NCBI RefSeq assembly: GCF_020360975.1
Contig: NW_025408670.1
Span: 4,092,001 to 4,156,000 of the forward strand
Reading direction: 5' to 3'
Source: Hirsutella rhossiliensis
Lineage: Eukaryota; Ascomycota; Sordariomycetes; Hypocreales; Ophiocordycipitaceae
Length of the DNA stretch: 64,000 nucleotides
The position numbers and the translations under genes are program-made. Positions 21,643 to 32,829 of this stretch are shown piece after piece (positions within the stretch are counted from its first letter, which is position 1; each line of letters opens with the position of its first letter). The notes beneath the pieces were generated by a model that saw only the letters and a program-made list of their open reading frames with translations, did not search any database and was not told the DNA's origin.

Positions 21643-24600
21643 ATGACGAGATACCCACGCACAAATCAATGTGGCAATAAGACTCTGCGAGTCTTCCAAG
21701 CGAACGTGGGCAAGATCTCGCCGGCGCACGACTGCGCCCTTGCCCTCGCCGATTCCGAACATTACGATGTGGTGCTCCTCCAGGAGCCATGGACAGAAAC
21801 AAAGGGCGGCCGATGCCTTACCAAAACACATCCCGCCTACGACACCTTCTCCCGGTTGACAGCTGGGAAGACAATAGCACCCGACCCAGAGTCATGACCT
21901 ATGTCCGCCGCAGGCCTGGGCTGATGGTAGATCAGAGGAGGCCCGCGGCAACTCGTGACATTCTTTGGCTCACGGTCAACGACATCACTTTGGTCAACGT
22001 TTACCGCCAACCGTCATACGACGAGGCCCTCGACATACTACTCCAATGGCCCGCGCCAAACAGATGTCTGGTAGCAGGCGATTTCAACGCCAAACACCAC
22101 AGCTGGCAAGCCGGCCGCATCGAGGGCCGCGGCGAGGCTGTAGCTGCATGGGCGACAGCCAACGGTCTGAACCTGCTCAACCCGGCTGACGTCCCGACAA
22201 ATCCTCATGGCAATACGATCGACCTTGCCTTCTCTAATATCGCCTTGGCCAATGCCGTGGTGGAAGACCATCTTGCCACCAGCTCCGACCACTTCACGCT
22301 CAGCACTACCCTGCCTGAGCTCGCTGTAGCGCCCCCACCCACTGGGAAGGTTCGCCTTACCTCTGACGAGGAAATAAGACGCTTCGTAGAGATGGTTGAA
22401 AACGGCGTGGCGGCTATCGAGCCGTCAACCGCTTCCCCTCAAGACTTGGATTCACTTGCCTTAGCAGTGACTAACCTACTTCAGTTTGCCGCCAAAGCTG
22501 CAGGCCGGCCGGTCCGCAAGGGCGCACGCAGCGCGCCCTGGTGGACGGAGGAATGCTCCTTGGCCGCGGTGGAGTATCGCGCAGTGAGGAGAGTCTACGC
22601 TCTCGGTTTCGGCCGAGAGGTTCAGCTCGCGAAAAGGAAGTTCCAGAGAGTCGTGCGGCGAGTCAAGCGCCGTTACTGGCGCGATCTGATTGACAGCTTC
22701 ACGGACAGTGCGTCCGTCTTCAAGGCGGTCCGTTGGCTGAGATCGCCCGGTGCTTTCCAACCACCGCCTCTGCAAGTGGATGATACCGTCTATGAGACCC
22801 AACTAGACAAAGCCAACGCCCTGCGACGAGCAACGCTCGAACGTCGCACTTCGCAGGATGACATCACGGATCCGTGGGTCCCAGTGGACACAGCGAGGAC
22901 GATTCCTTTCGCTCAGAACGTTTCCCTGGAGGTCCGGGACGCGACCCTTCGCACGGGTAACACCTCCCCGGCTCCGATAACATTACGGTCAAGATGCTCC
23001 GTGCCGTCTGGCATACCATTGGAAGCCTCGTCCACAAGCTGTATCAGGGCTGTCTCGACATCGGTCACCATCCTAAGCCTTTCAGGGAAGCGGAAGTGGT
23101 TATGATCACGAAGCCGGGGCGTCGGAACCTGTCAGAGGCCCGCGCCTGGCGTCCAATCTCTCTCCTCTCCTGTCTGGGCAAAGGCCTCGAACGGCTTATT
23201 GCGCGCCGTTTGGCGTGGGCATCCGTCCACTATGGTGTCTTGCACCCACAACAAGCTGGCGCATTGCCGAAAAGGTCCGCTGTTGACCTTGTCGCCGCAT
23301 TGGTACACGACATCGAGGAGGCTTTCTCGCGCAAGCAGGTCGCCACACTCGTGACAATGGACGTCGAAGGCGCCTTCGACACTGTCCTTCGTAGCAGGCT
23401 CATTCTTCGCCTTCGGCAGCAAGGATGGCCTCGGAATGTCGCTCGTTGGGCTGGCCTTTATGCATGACCGAGCAGCACGTGTCCGCTACCAGGATGTCAT
23501 GACACCCTCGTCACCCTTGCAGTGCGGACTGCCGCAAGGATCGCCAGCTTCTCCCATTTTCCTACTATACACAGAGCCAATCTACCGCCTGAGCAACCCC
23601 AAGGGCGCTTCGGCTATGCAGACGACACTGCCGTCCTTTGCGTCGGAGACTCCCTGGAGGAGACTGCCCACAGAGCGTCGAAACATGTTCACGAACTCAT
23701 GACATGGGGCACCGCGAACGCGATAACCTTCGACCCCAAGAAGACTGAAGTCATGCACTTCTCCCGAACTACACCGAGGAATGCACCTCCAGTCTTCCAT
23801 GGCGAGGTAGAAAAGCGGCCAGGCTCAGCCATGCGGTGGCTCGGCATCTGGCTTGACAGCACCCTGACGTTCAAGACGCACGTCGAGAAGTGGACTGCCA
23901 AAGCGCAAGCAGTGGCCTACCATCTCAAGGGTTTGACAAATACCAACCGCGGCCCCCTACCAGGTGCGGTCCGGAGAGCCGTCCGCGCCTGCATCGAGCC
24001 GCAATTGTTCTTTGGGGCAGAGGCGTGGTACCCGGGCATGACCTGCCCGCGATGGAATAAGCCGGCAAAGGAAGGGCCATCAAGAATACGGCACCTCATC
24101 CGGCGGATGGACAAGTCGCTCAACACGGCCATGCGAGCCATCCTCCCGGTCTGGAAGACGACGCCGCTCAGCGCCAGGCACCGGGAGGCGGGCATACCGC
24201 CAGTTTCGCACCTGCTCCAGGCGTGTCGAACGCGCTTCGCAGCCCGTCTCAAGTCCCTCGACGAAGCGCACCCGCTTGCGGTGCGAACGAAGCCGATCCG
24301 GGCCCTGTCATCAACAGGGCCATTAAGTTAAAATACCAGCGTCCACGACAACCTTTCCGGACCAGACTGCGTCGCACTGACGAGCTGCTCCCAAGGTGCG
24401 CCAGGCCAGACCTTCTCGCACGTAGGTTCGCCAGCGACCAGCGTGGACCCTTGCAAACTGCGCCGAAAGAAGAATCGGCGGCAAACTTCGGCGAGTGGCT
24501 CCAATCAGTTGCTCCACGGACAGCAATCGTCTACTCGGACGGATCCCTCTCCCGGAGGAGCCGCGGGTACGGCTATGCGGTACATCAGGATGGACTCACC

Positions 24601-25349
24601 GTCCTCAGCGGTAACGGCCGTCTTGGGCTTGCTGAGGTCTTTGATGCCGAGGCGAGGCTCCCTAGAGGTCTGCGTGCTGCGTTGAGCCTCCCGGCTGCAG
24701 ACCAGATTGTCGTATGCCTCGATAACCTCGCGGTCGCGACGTGTCTTCAAGGCATGCCGTCAGATTCCTCCCAGAAGGAGTTCCTGGAATTCCAGGCCTT
24801 GGCCGCAGAACATGGTGCCACTGAGATCCGCTGGATCCCCGGCCACACCAACATCCCAGGTAACGAGCAGGCAGACGCCTTAGCAAAGGCAGGAACCTCA
24901 ACCCGAGCCTGCAGACGCTCTCCGACGCTGGCATATCTGCGCAAGGTCGCTAGGCAGCGACCAAAAGACGCATTCAAAGCCTGGTGGGAAGTTTCTGCAC
25001 CCCAACAGTACAGGGTCCTCGACCTCGATGCCACGACTGGCTGCCCGCCAGAACTTACCATTCCACGACCTCTGCTCCACCATCTGCTCGCAGCAAGAAC
25101 CCACCACGGGGACTTCGCTGATTACCACGAAAGGTTGAACCACGACGATGCGCGACTGACGTGCTCATGTGGTCGACGAAAGAACCAAAGCATCTCTTCT
25201 ATTGCCGGAAGATCGCGCCGCGACATCGGATGAGGTTGGCACCCTCACCGAGCGCGGCGGTCAACCGAGCAATAGGCAGAGACTTCGACCAGTTCGTCAA
25301 GGTGGCGAAGGCAAGCTCGTTCTTTGGAACGATCTGCCCTCGCCACTAG
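21643..25349 (+). CDS. LINE-A ORF2: endonuclease / reverse transcriptase / RNase H, with single-base frame shifts
   Basis: Start ATG at 21643 overlaps the ORF1 stop (ATGA). APE-type endonuclease at 21680-22330: FQANVGK, VVLLQEPW, GDFNAKHHSW and SSDHFTL. Reverse transcriptase at 22990-23900: AWRPISLLSCLGKGLERL, MDVEGAFDTV, GLPQGSPASPIF and active site FGYADDTAVL near 23613. RNase H at 24530-24890: VYSDGS, FDAEA, CLDNLAV and IPGHTNIPGNEQADALAK. A zinc end, LTCSCGRRK...HLFYCRK, lies near 25160-25215, and the last frame stops at 25349. Reading must change frame at about 21853, 22968, 23455, 23604, 24320 and 25182. The domains between the shifts are otherwise intact with no internal stops. Total about 1235 codons. 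Confidence 0.9.
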
Positions 25350-25731
25350 GCGGCAGCAACCGCTTTCCTCCTTCCCTTCCCTTTGTTTGCACACACCCCA
25401 TTTTCTCTTACCCGACTCGGCCGGGCGGAGGGTGCTCTCGGAACCGGCCCTGTGAGGCCAAAACGAAAGACATGGCTGTCGCGCCTGAACGTCCCGCTGA
25501 CGGGCAGCAGGCTGAGCAAAGAAGCGCCTTTGAGCCGATGAAATGCTGAATGGTGGATTGTTTACGTTCTGTGGAAGGGCAGAAGACGCGGATTGGTACT
25601 CGTTTCGTTTCGCGTATTGTGGGCCTACTCCGCGATAGTAGACTTCCAGCAGCTCAGCACGTCCTGTGCCCCGTCTCGGGGACCTGAGCGACCTAAAGGT
25701 CGCTGGACGGAAAATACAATAATAATAATAA
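25350..25731 (+). other. LINE-A 3' UTR and (AAT)n tail
   Basis: Non-coding, GC-rich until 25710. A hairpin-prone stretch lies near 25672-25708 (cccgtctcgggg, then gcgacctaaaggtcgc). The tail is about seven AAT units. The small ORFs here have no family features. Confidence 0.75.
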
Positions 25732-25748
25732 TAATAATTATTATAGCC
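25732..25748. repeat. LINE-A target duplication, right copy
   Basis: taataattattatagcc, identical to 19755-19771; the sequence beyond (ttattaggtct) continues LINE-B. Confidence 0.85.
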
Positions 25749-28700
25749 TTATTAGGTCTAATACTAACTATATTTATATTATTAGCTTTACTAATAATAT
25801 AAATACTATATATTATACTAAGCCTCTTATATAAAGGGGTTATATAGTATAGAAATAAGATTAAGAATAAGGGGGATCCTTAAGGGACTCTTATTAATAC
25901 TTAAGTTAGCTTTAAGGTCCTCTTACTAAAGTAAAGGGTCGATCTTTTATTACTTTTAAAGCTCTATATTAAGCTTATAAGCTATCTAAGGCATCCTTAA
26001 AGCTTTAGTTCTCTTATAAGCTTATTATAATTAATTATATTAAATACGCTCTTAATATTTAGCTATAAGAATGATATAATACCCCTTTAAGCTTAAGTTA
26101 CGCGTACTAGTTTTATTACTAATAGGATCGCCGCCTTTATAAAGCGCTCCCTCTTATTCTTTATTTATCTATTTAGTAAGATACCGTTCGCTTTTATAGC
26201 TCCCGCGATCCTTTAAGCTAGTATCTACTTAAGTACTTTCCTTATTATAGGTAGGAGGGAAATTAGTTTTTATCCCTTTACTATATAGTAAGCTTCCGGC
26301 CTCTTACTTAGCTTTTAGATTACTACTATATTCGCGCTATAAAACCGTTCTAGGAAATATAAAAGTTAAGTATAGGCGTTAAAGATTATAGCTAGTTATT
26401 AGACTAAGGCTAGTTTATACTTTTTAATAAATCTTAAAGGGACGCTATCTAAGCCCGCCGCTTTCTAGCTTACTATCTTACTTAGCGCCGCTATAATATT
26501 AGCTAGCTAGATCTATTAGTTAACTATAAGGGTCGCCTTAGCTATAGGCTAAGGTAGCCCTTAAGTTATACTAGCCTTTAATAGGAATAACCTAGCTATT
26601 AATATCTAAGCCGTCTTATTAAAGGTTTCTATTAATTAGTCCTTACCCTCCTTAACTAGTAGTAGGATATAAGTCGGTTTTAATAGTAGCTTACTATAAA
26701 GTCTAGCTTACCTCTTTATATTCTAGAGCTTAGTATTATTAGCGCTAAATCCCTTTAAGAACTTATACTAGTAGGCCCTCCTTACCTCGCGGACTGTTTA
26801 CTTTTAAGCCGCTATTGCTTTATATAGGTCTTCTTAGTTTACCTTACTTTTTTCCTACTTATACTTCCTCCTTACCCTCTTAGCCTCCCTTATCGCCCTT
26901 CTTACCTTTAAGGTAAACTATATATTACCCTTAAGTAATACTTACCTTTATCGTAGAACTATAGCTATTATAATCTACGCTAAAGTAATAAAGATATAGT
27001 TTAGGTCTTAGTTAATATCCTTTAGCGTTTAAAGCGTTAGCTAGTATAGTCCTAGCTAGGATATAGTCTTAGCTTTAACTAGCTTAGCTTTTACTTCTTT
27101 CTACCTTAGGGCTAGCTTAGGCGCCTAAGCCTAGGAGTTAACTTATAAAGTAATAGTTTAAGAGATATAGTCTAACTTAGTTAGGTCTAAGTTAGGCCTA
27201 GTATACTATATCTTAGTCTTTAGCGTTACTTAAGCTAAGTTAATAGTACTATCCCTTTAGCTATAAAAGAATCTTATATACTTCCCTCTTAAGGTAGCGA
27301 GTTTAAGTTATAGTCTTATTACCTTTTATATAAGTTATATTATACTATCTAAGGTTCTATTATATTTATCTTAAAGTAGGTAATAGATATTAAAGTCCTT
27401 TACTATTACTATAAGGTATTTTAGTTTAATTAAACTTAGGTCTTATAACGCTTTAGCCTTCGCGGCCCTTAGTAGTAAGTAAATTATTTATAGTTTAGTA
27501 CTATCCTTAAAGATTACCTTACTTTAGTCTAGTTTAGACTAAGGCGACTAAGTCCCTAGCCTAAGCCTTTTATATATATATAGTATATACCTCCCCTCCT
27601 TATAAACTAAGCTATAAGGCGCCGCTTTAAAGGGTAAGGCCCTACCTCTTAGTATAGCTTTTACTTCTTATAGTACTATTAGATTAAAGCTAGCCTAATA
27701 GTAAAGCGCTAACTAAGCTAGCTTATATTTCTTTTATATATTCTAGAATAGTACTCTTAGTTATATATAAGTAAAGTTAAGGTAAAAGGGGTCGACTATA
27801 TAAGGAGGGAGGCGCTCTATCTCTTAGCGCTTCTCTATTTACTATACCTATAAATATTATTCGTACTTAGTTTAGCCTCCCTAGCCTTACTAGCTAGCGG
27901 GTATCTTAAGCTCGACCTCTTATCTTAGCGCGGTTTACTTAGTCCTTACTTTTAAACCGCGGTTAAGTTAAGAACGCCTTAAGTTTTAATAGTAAGTAGT
28001 ACTTATTACTTAGTATAAGTCTAAGTATTCGCAAACTATTAAGGTTATTATAAGTAGTTTTCCCTTACCTTTTCCTAGGCTTTACTTACTATAGGGTAAG
28101 TTTAGGTTTATAATAAGTAGTCCCTTTAGTATAAGATATAGTTATAAGGGATTTCGCCCTTCTTAGCCTTATAATTATCCTTGCCCTTATTATATACTAT
28201 ACTCTTATATTAGCTATAAAGTTATATCGATATATACCGCTTAGTAATATAGCTATGCCTATAATAATTATAGTATCTTTATAGTTAGACTAACTTATTA
28301 TAAAGTTTATATTAAAAGATTTATACTTTAAGGACTTAGCTTAGGTTATAAAGCTTATTAGCCTCTTTTAAGGTACTAACCTTAATAGGTATAATCGTTA
28401 CTATTAATATCTTAGATTAAGGGTATAGCCCTTAGGCTTAAAGGAATATAGCTTTATTTACTTTTATAATCTTATAAAGTAATCGCTCCTTATTTACTAT
28501 CGCTACCCTTAAAGGGATATTCTTAGCGACTACTATATATACGCGGTAGGTAATTATAGCCTCTAAACTAAATACGGCCTTAACCTAGCCTTAGTTCTTT
28601 TAGTAGGCTCTCGCTAAGGTATTAAATATAACCGCGATATCTTTACTTTAAAGGCGCCTTACCGCTATAGCGCTTATAGCTTTTAGGGCTATATTTACCG

Positions 28701-28822
28701 CCTTTACTATATCCTTTAGTTCGTAGCTTAGGATTTTAAGCGGTGCCTTAATAAGAACTATAATAATCTTATATTTATAGCGTAGTAAGACCTATTTTAC
28801 TATAGCTTTATATTAAGTTAGT
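25749..28822 (-). pseudogene. LINE-B 5' part: ORF1 remnant, endonuclease and reverse transcriptase palm, RIP-degraded
   Basis: Reverse strand. Around 28800-27700 is degraded ORF1-type sequence. The endonuclease C-terminal half lies near 27420-27230: VIVKDFNIYYLL (usual GDFN-HH) and FFYS(Q)RDSTINLA. RT: KAAGLDSVPLRFIKKYK near 26450, YFLERFYSANIVVI, YYIVKG(W)KLISLLPIIRKVLK near 26290, NIKSVFNIINYNKLIRELK near 26050, LIRVP(Q)GSPLFLILFLYYITPLY near 25880, and the active site as KANNINIV near 25790 (usual FADD). It stops at the LINE-A target site; the downstream half is at 15480-17185. Stops are almost all at expected Gln or Trp codons. Confidence 0.8.
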
Positions 28823-29080
28823 TATAACAACCGATATTACTTTTAAAGGATAAACCTATTAAGGGGTTTATATTAATAGATATAATAAAGTATAGTCTAA
28901 GTAATAATAAGTATATTACGTTAGTAATAAGTTAACGGTTATAGACTATAGACTATAACTAAGTAATTAAGTAATCGGAATTAAAGATAAGATCGTAATA
29001 GAGATTATAATAATTATAATATTAAAAGCTACTAAGCTATCTATTTAAAGGAGTATTTTATTCCTTCCTTATATATCTTA
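28823..29080 (-). repeat. candidate gypsy-B 3' LTR end
   Basis: Shares about 220-260 bases with 39946-40165, including gataaacctattaagggg and ggttatagactatagac, with transition differences. It starts tataacaaccgatatta at the boundary with LINE-B. Confidence 0.6.
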
Positions 29081-29613
29081 AGAGCTTCCTTAGATCGCCG
29101 AGAGTACTAGGTAATCCTATAGCCTAGGAGCGCTAGAGCGCTAAAGCGATCCTACGATCCTAGCTATAGAGCGTTAGAGCGCTAAAGTAACCTATCGCTC
29201 TAAACTTAATTAGCCTATTAGTTTATTTAATATTCCTTATTTCCTATATTACGTGCCCTTATAATATATACTAGTCCCCGCGGTTTACTAGACTATAGTT
29301 ATAATAAGATACCTCCCTTTTTTTTAGTTTTACCCTTAAGACCTACTACCTTAGCCGCTATATATAAATATACCCTTATTACGTCGTGCGTAAGTATATC
29401 GTTCCTCGTTCCTTTTTCCTTTTAGGATATACTACTAATAGTATATTTAGTTATATTTAAAAATCGCGTTCTTATAATTTTAATAAATCGCGTTAATAAT
29501 TAAAGCTAGTATCCTAGACCGAGATTATTAGTATTAAAATTATACCTTGCTCTTATTATTTTCGGTTAGGCCTAACTTATAAGGTTAGCGAGCGTTTTAA
29601 TCGGTATTTTAAA
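29081..29613. other. degraded sequence between the candidate LTR end and the pogo element
   Basis: AT-rich, RIP-type composition. Near 29128-29185 is a short repeat of gagcgctaaagc-like units in two clusters. No gene was recognised; it is likely part of the gypsy-B 3' LTR or 3' region split by the pogo insertion. The TA at 29614-29615 is the pogo target. Confidence 0.4.
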
Positions 29614-29615
29614 TA

Positions 29616-29716
29616 CCCGTTGATCTTGGTGTGGGGCCACAGCAGCCCAACTAAGTGTCTTCGCCACTTAGTTGGCCCAAAAAATCCGGCACAGCCCAAA
29701 AAATCCGGCACAGCAG
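29616..29716 (+). repeat. pogo left terminal inverted repeat (101 bp)
   Basis: Begins cccgttgatcttggtg. It contains an 11-bp inverted repeat (ccaactaagtg ... cacttagttgg) with a 7-base loop, then two direct copies of cccaaaaaatccggcacag. I find no difference from the reverse complement of the right end. Confidence 0.93.
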
Positions 29717-29987
29717 GGTCCTCAATTTGGGGTGCAAAATCAAGGGAAATTCTACGCTTCGCTTCATGGTGCCGTCAATGCGACTTCAAATAGCTAAAAT
29801 ATACATGTGATCAATAGCTGCGGATCACCTAAAGACGCAAGTAACAACGAAAAGTGAAAAAATCACGTCTTTGGGCCTATTTAGGAGCTGCCGCCTTCCA
29901 GTCGAAGAGATAGGAAGACCGCGTTTGTGAGTCCAAATAGACGTATTATGTAGTAATTTCGCCTGTTGTGCGTCTCTGAGAGCTATT

Positions 29988-32209
29988 TTATCCATACCTG
30001 TGTTCCTGGAGCGTCTGCTGTATCTTGTTGGACGATCGGGTGCGCGGTCGAGGGCATGGTGTATCGACTACCGCTTCAACCGCTGCTAACGGCGGCGATG
30101 AGGGTATATTCTCTTGCGTGTCGAGTAAATTGTCCTCGTCTTCATCGTCGGCGCCATCCTCACTATGTTTGTCAAGATCGAGGCCTGTGAAATAGACGGT
30201 ATCGTCACTGCCGGGCAACGACGACATATCTGTAAGTGGGCGAGGTCGGGTCGCTGCGCGCGCCCTGACATCTCTGGCGGAGTTATTTCTCTTCGTGGTA
30301 TCATAGAAAAGGATTCCTTGGATGGCTCTTTGAGCTCCCGCATGAGGGTATCGCAACTTTGCTCCAGAGTGTAGAACTCAACGTCTCGTCCCGTAAACTC
30401 TAGCCAGGGCTTAAAGTTCAATGTCTTGACTCTGCCATTGACTAACTGCTTCTTCCCGACTTTATAGTCTTCTCGGATCTTCTGCATCTCTCCACGAACT
30501 CGTTTAAGATGCATCCTTATCTCCTGGCGCGTTTGAAGCCGGGTTTGCTTTGCCTGGAGCTCCTCATACTCCCGGGTGATGTCGGCCATGCTGGAGCTCG
30601 TGATAAACTCTCCGCGCGGCCTGACAATCTTGCCTCTCTTCATTCGATTCGCATACGCCTGGGTTCGGCTATTCTTATCGCTGACTATGCCCTGGGAATG
30701 TGACGCCATCGCGATAGACTCGGTGTTCACTTTCGCAAGAACCCGCAAGTTTTCTCGTGATGGCGAGCTCATGAGGGCCCATACCGTTGCCGGATATCAT
30801 TGAGGGCATCCGCGGCGACTTGGAAACGCGTCTCCGAGGGTAGGAGCGAGGCGTATGCAGGATTGATCGGCTGCTGTTGTCGTAGCTGCTCGTGGAGGAT
30901 CTTGGTGATCACCGGCGCTGGGTCGACAGGAAAGAGGCCTGTTTTTTCAAATGCCGCCATAATGTTATGCCGCGTGAAGCCAGCCTCATATACGTCCTGA
31001 AAAGCTGTGAGGAAGTTGACCCGCGAAAATGATATGTTGCCTTCTGCGAGCGACTTCCGAAGCGCTTTCTGATGTGCTGACTTTAGTGGCTGGAATACCC
31101 CAACATCAAGCGGCTGCATGAGGTGGGTGGAATGTGGAGGGAAAATAGCAATGATGATATCAAACTTGATACAATACTCAGCAAAGTCAAGGGTGGTATG
31201 CCCTGTAAAGCCATCCACAACAAGCAATCGGTAGATCTTCTCGTCGTCAGGCCGTTGGTTTGGCGGCGCCTCCGCGACTCATCCCCATGTTGGGGCGCCG
31301 AAGATGCTCGTCACAGCCGAACCACTCTTCCAGCGAATTTCCTGACTGTTTTGCTTGCGCTGACGATGCCCAAGACCAGCAGTTGAAATGCCTTGCCCAC
31401 TCAAGGTGTATCTCTGCGTTGGAAAAGCCAGTTGGCGACTGGGCAAACCGTACGCCTGTCATGATGTCGATGCCGGCCCAGTTGGTGGTAGGGTAATGTT
31501 GGAAAACAAGCCAGGGTGGAAGAGAGTCCCCCACTGCGTTAACTGAGGCAATTACCGTGCAGGATTCTCGGTTTGCTGGGTCTAAAACTCGGGGCCGGGT
31601 GCTCTTGACTCTAGTGGTGCGCGTGATGAGAACTTGGATGCGTTCTCGCAGGCACCCAATGCGTATTCCGGCCTCGTCTTCATTCCAGATCTCTGAACTG
31701 CCAATACGGTAGCTGGTGATGATTTCTCGAAGCTTTGAGAAAAATTCGACTTCTTCTACCCGTGGGCTTCAAAGGACTTCCGGGCTCGTTCAACTGCTTT
31801 GAGATACGTCTTCGCGATCGCAGGATGACTTCCACGCCAATTGTCAAGCCAACTTGACGAGACCGGGCGGGCATTGGGATCTCGACGCATTCTTATTGCA
31901 TTTGCAACAGCTTCAGTTGCTCTCTCGTGGCGGGCATGCCGGTGCGTTCCATCCACTGTACATACGCAACCAGGGCGTCGTCTTCGTCCTCCGTCAGCGC
32001 CAATGGACGCCCTGGAGCACGGGAAAAGGGGTTTCTTATGAAATTAATGGCTCTCTGTACGGATGAGCTCTTCACATTGTAACGGATGGCCGCATCTCGC
32101 ACGGAAAGAGGCGTTCTTTTTGGTGTTGAGCGACGAACATCGGCTCTGGGGTCGCGACGAGACGCCAGAACGGCTTTGCTGCCTCCAGGGTAGCCATGTT
32201 ATCTGTCAT
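29988..32209 (-). CDS. pogo/Fot1-type DDE transposase, with single-base frame shifts
   Basis: Likely start ATG at 32209-32207 (MTDNMATLEAAK); the last stop is at 29988, giving about 740 codons. N-terminal helix-turn-helix: SVRDAAIRYNVKSSSVQRAI; a Tc5-type second HTH reads SSSWLDNWRGSHPAIAKTYL. Catalytic core: first Asp in NEDEAGIRIG (near 31675), VGDSLPPWLVFQHYP, then LVVDGFTGHTTLDF (near 31220) and HSTHLMQPLDVGVFQPLK. There are 35 residues between the last two Asp, a DD35D triad as in Fot1. The C-terminal part (30772-29988) is basic/coiled, then acidic. The frame must change near 32174, 31915, 31755, 31247, 30774 and 30305; no other stops are seen. Longer than Fot1 itself. Confidence 0.85.
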
Positions 32210-32299
32210 AATGTATTCCGGCAAAAAGATACGTAAATAAAGTCAAGTTGCGCGAGAAAACGCGGTTGAGATGCATAGGGTTGACGTTTTGGAGGTGGG

Positions 32300-32400
32300 C
32301 TGCTGTGCCGGATTTTTTGGGCTGTGCCGGATTTTTTGGGCCAACTAAGTGGCGAAGACACTTAGTTGGGCTGCTGTGGCCCCACACCAAGATCAACGGG
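32300..32400 (-). repeat. pogo right terminal inverted repeat (101 bp)
   Basis: Exact reverse complement of 29616-29716, ending gatcaacggg, with the same hairpin and the two 19-bp direct repeats. Confidence 0.93.
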
Positions 32401-32402
32401 TA

Positions 32403-32829
32403 TACCTTTATAGGCCGCTCTTATAATAGTTATAATATAGCGTCCGCTTATTTATTTTATCCCTTTCCTTCCTTATTATTCTTTTCGCTAATATTCCTTC
32501 TTTTTTAGTTTATTATATTATAAATTACTAGTAAAAGATTAATTTAAACGAACTAAAAGTAAAAGAAGCGTTAAAGGAAGTAATAGCTCGCTTAGCTTAG
32601 ATTAAGAAATAAAAGCGTTTCTTAAAGGACCGAGGTACGAAGTTATTTTAGCGGGGTATATAAGCTATTAATAAAGAAGATAGTATAACGCGTTCTTCTT
32701 AAGATAAATTGGTTTATTTATTAAATAAGGAAACTATTACTATTAGTAAGGTTTAATTATTTAGTGCCTTAAACGTATTAAACTAAGATACTATTCTTAG
32801 TAACCCAATATTTCTAAGTAAGGGTTCGC
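32403..32829. other. degraded sequence between pogo and the gypsy-B chromodomain
   Basis: Forward reading near 32580-32720 gives a coding-like stretch (KKQKRFLKDRGTKLFQRGI), reminiscent of the coiled ends found on some fungal transposon proteins. It is short and I cannot assign it. The rest is AT-rich and shows nothing. Confidence 0.35.

Larger units (their letters stand above)
19772..25731 (+). mobile_element. LINE-A: GC-rich, non-RIPped non-LTR retrotransposon
   Basis: A 5960-bp forward element of normal composition, with CpA and TpG present, embedded in RIP-degraded DNA. It has a short 5' UTR, ORF1 (zinc-knuckle protein), ORF2 (endonuclease, reverse transcriptase, RNase H, C-terminal zinc motif), a 3' UTR and an (AAT)n tail at about 25718-25737. 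A 17-bp duplication flanks it. The domain order with RNase H fits the Tad1/I-like LINEs of filamentous fungi. The ends are sharp, so this is a full-length copy by target-primed reverse transcription. Confidence 0.92.
29616..32400 (-). mobile_element. pogo/Fot1-type DNA transposon with 101-bp inverted repeats, non-RIPped
   Basis: 2785 bp, bounded by perfect 101-bp terminal inverted repeats and a TA duplication (29614-29615 and 32401-32402), the target of the Tc1/mariner superfamily. It encodes a DDE transposase on the reverse strand. Composition is normal (CpA and TpG present), unlike its surroundings, so it entered after RIP had acted here, or in a lineage where RIP is weak. Confidence 0.93.

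Noticed and set aside
25593..25802. A small ORF ending in an Ile-rich stretch
   Set aside because: It only translates the LINE-A 3' UTR and the AAT tail into LINE-B.
30509..31496. Forward ORFs of 60-90 codons in the pogo element
   Set aside because: They lie opposite the transposase frames and have no recognisable features.
32248..32508. An 86-codon forward ORF at the pogo right end
   Set aside because: It runs through the terminal inverted repeat and out into flanking DNA, so it is not a gene.
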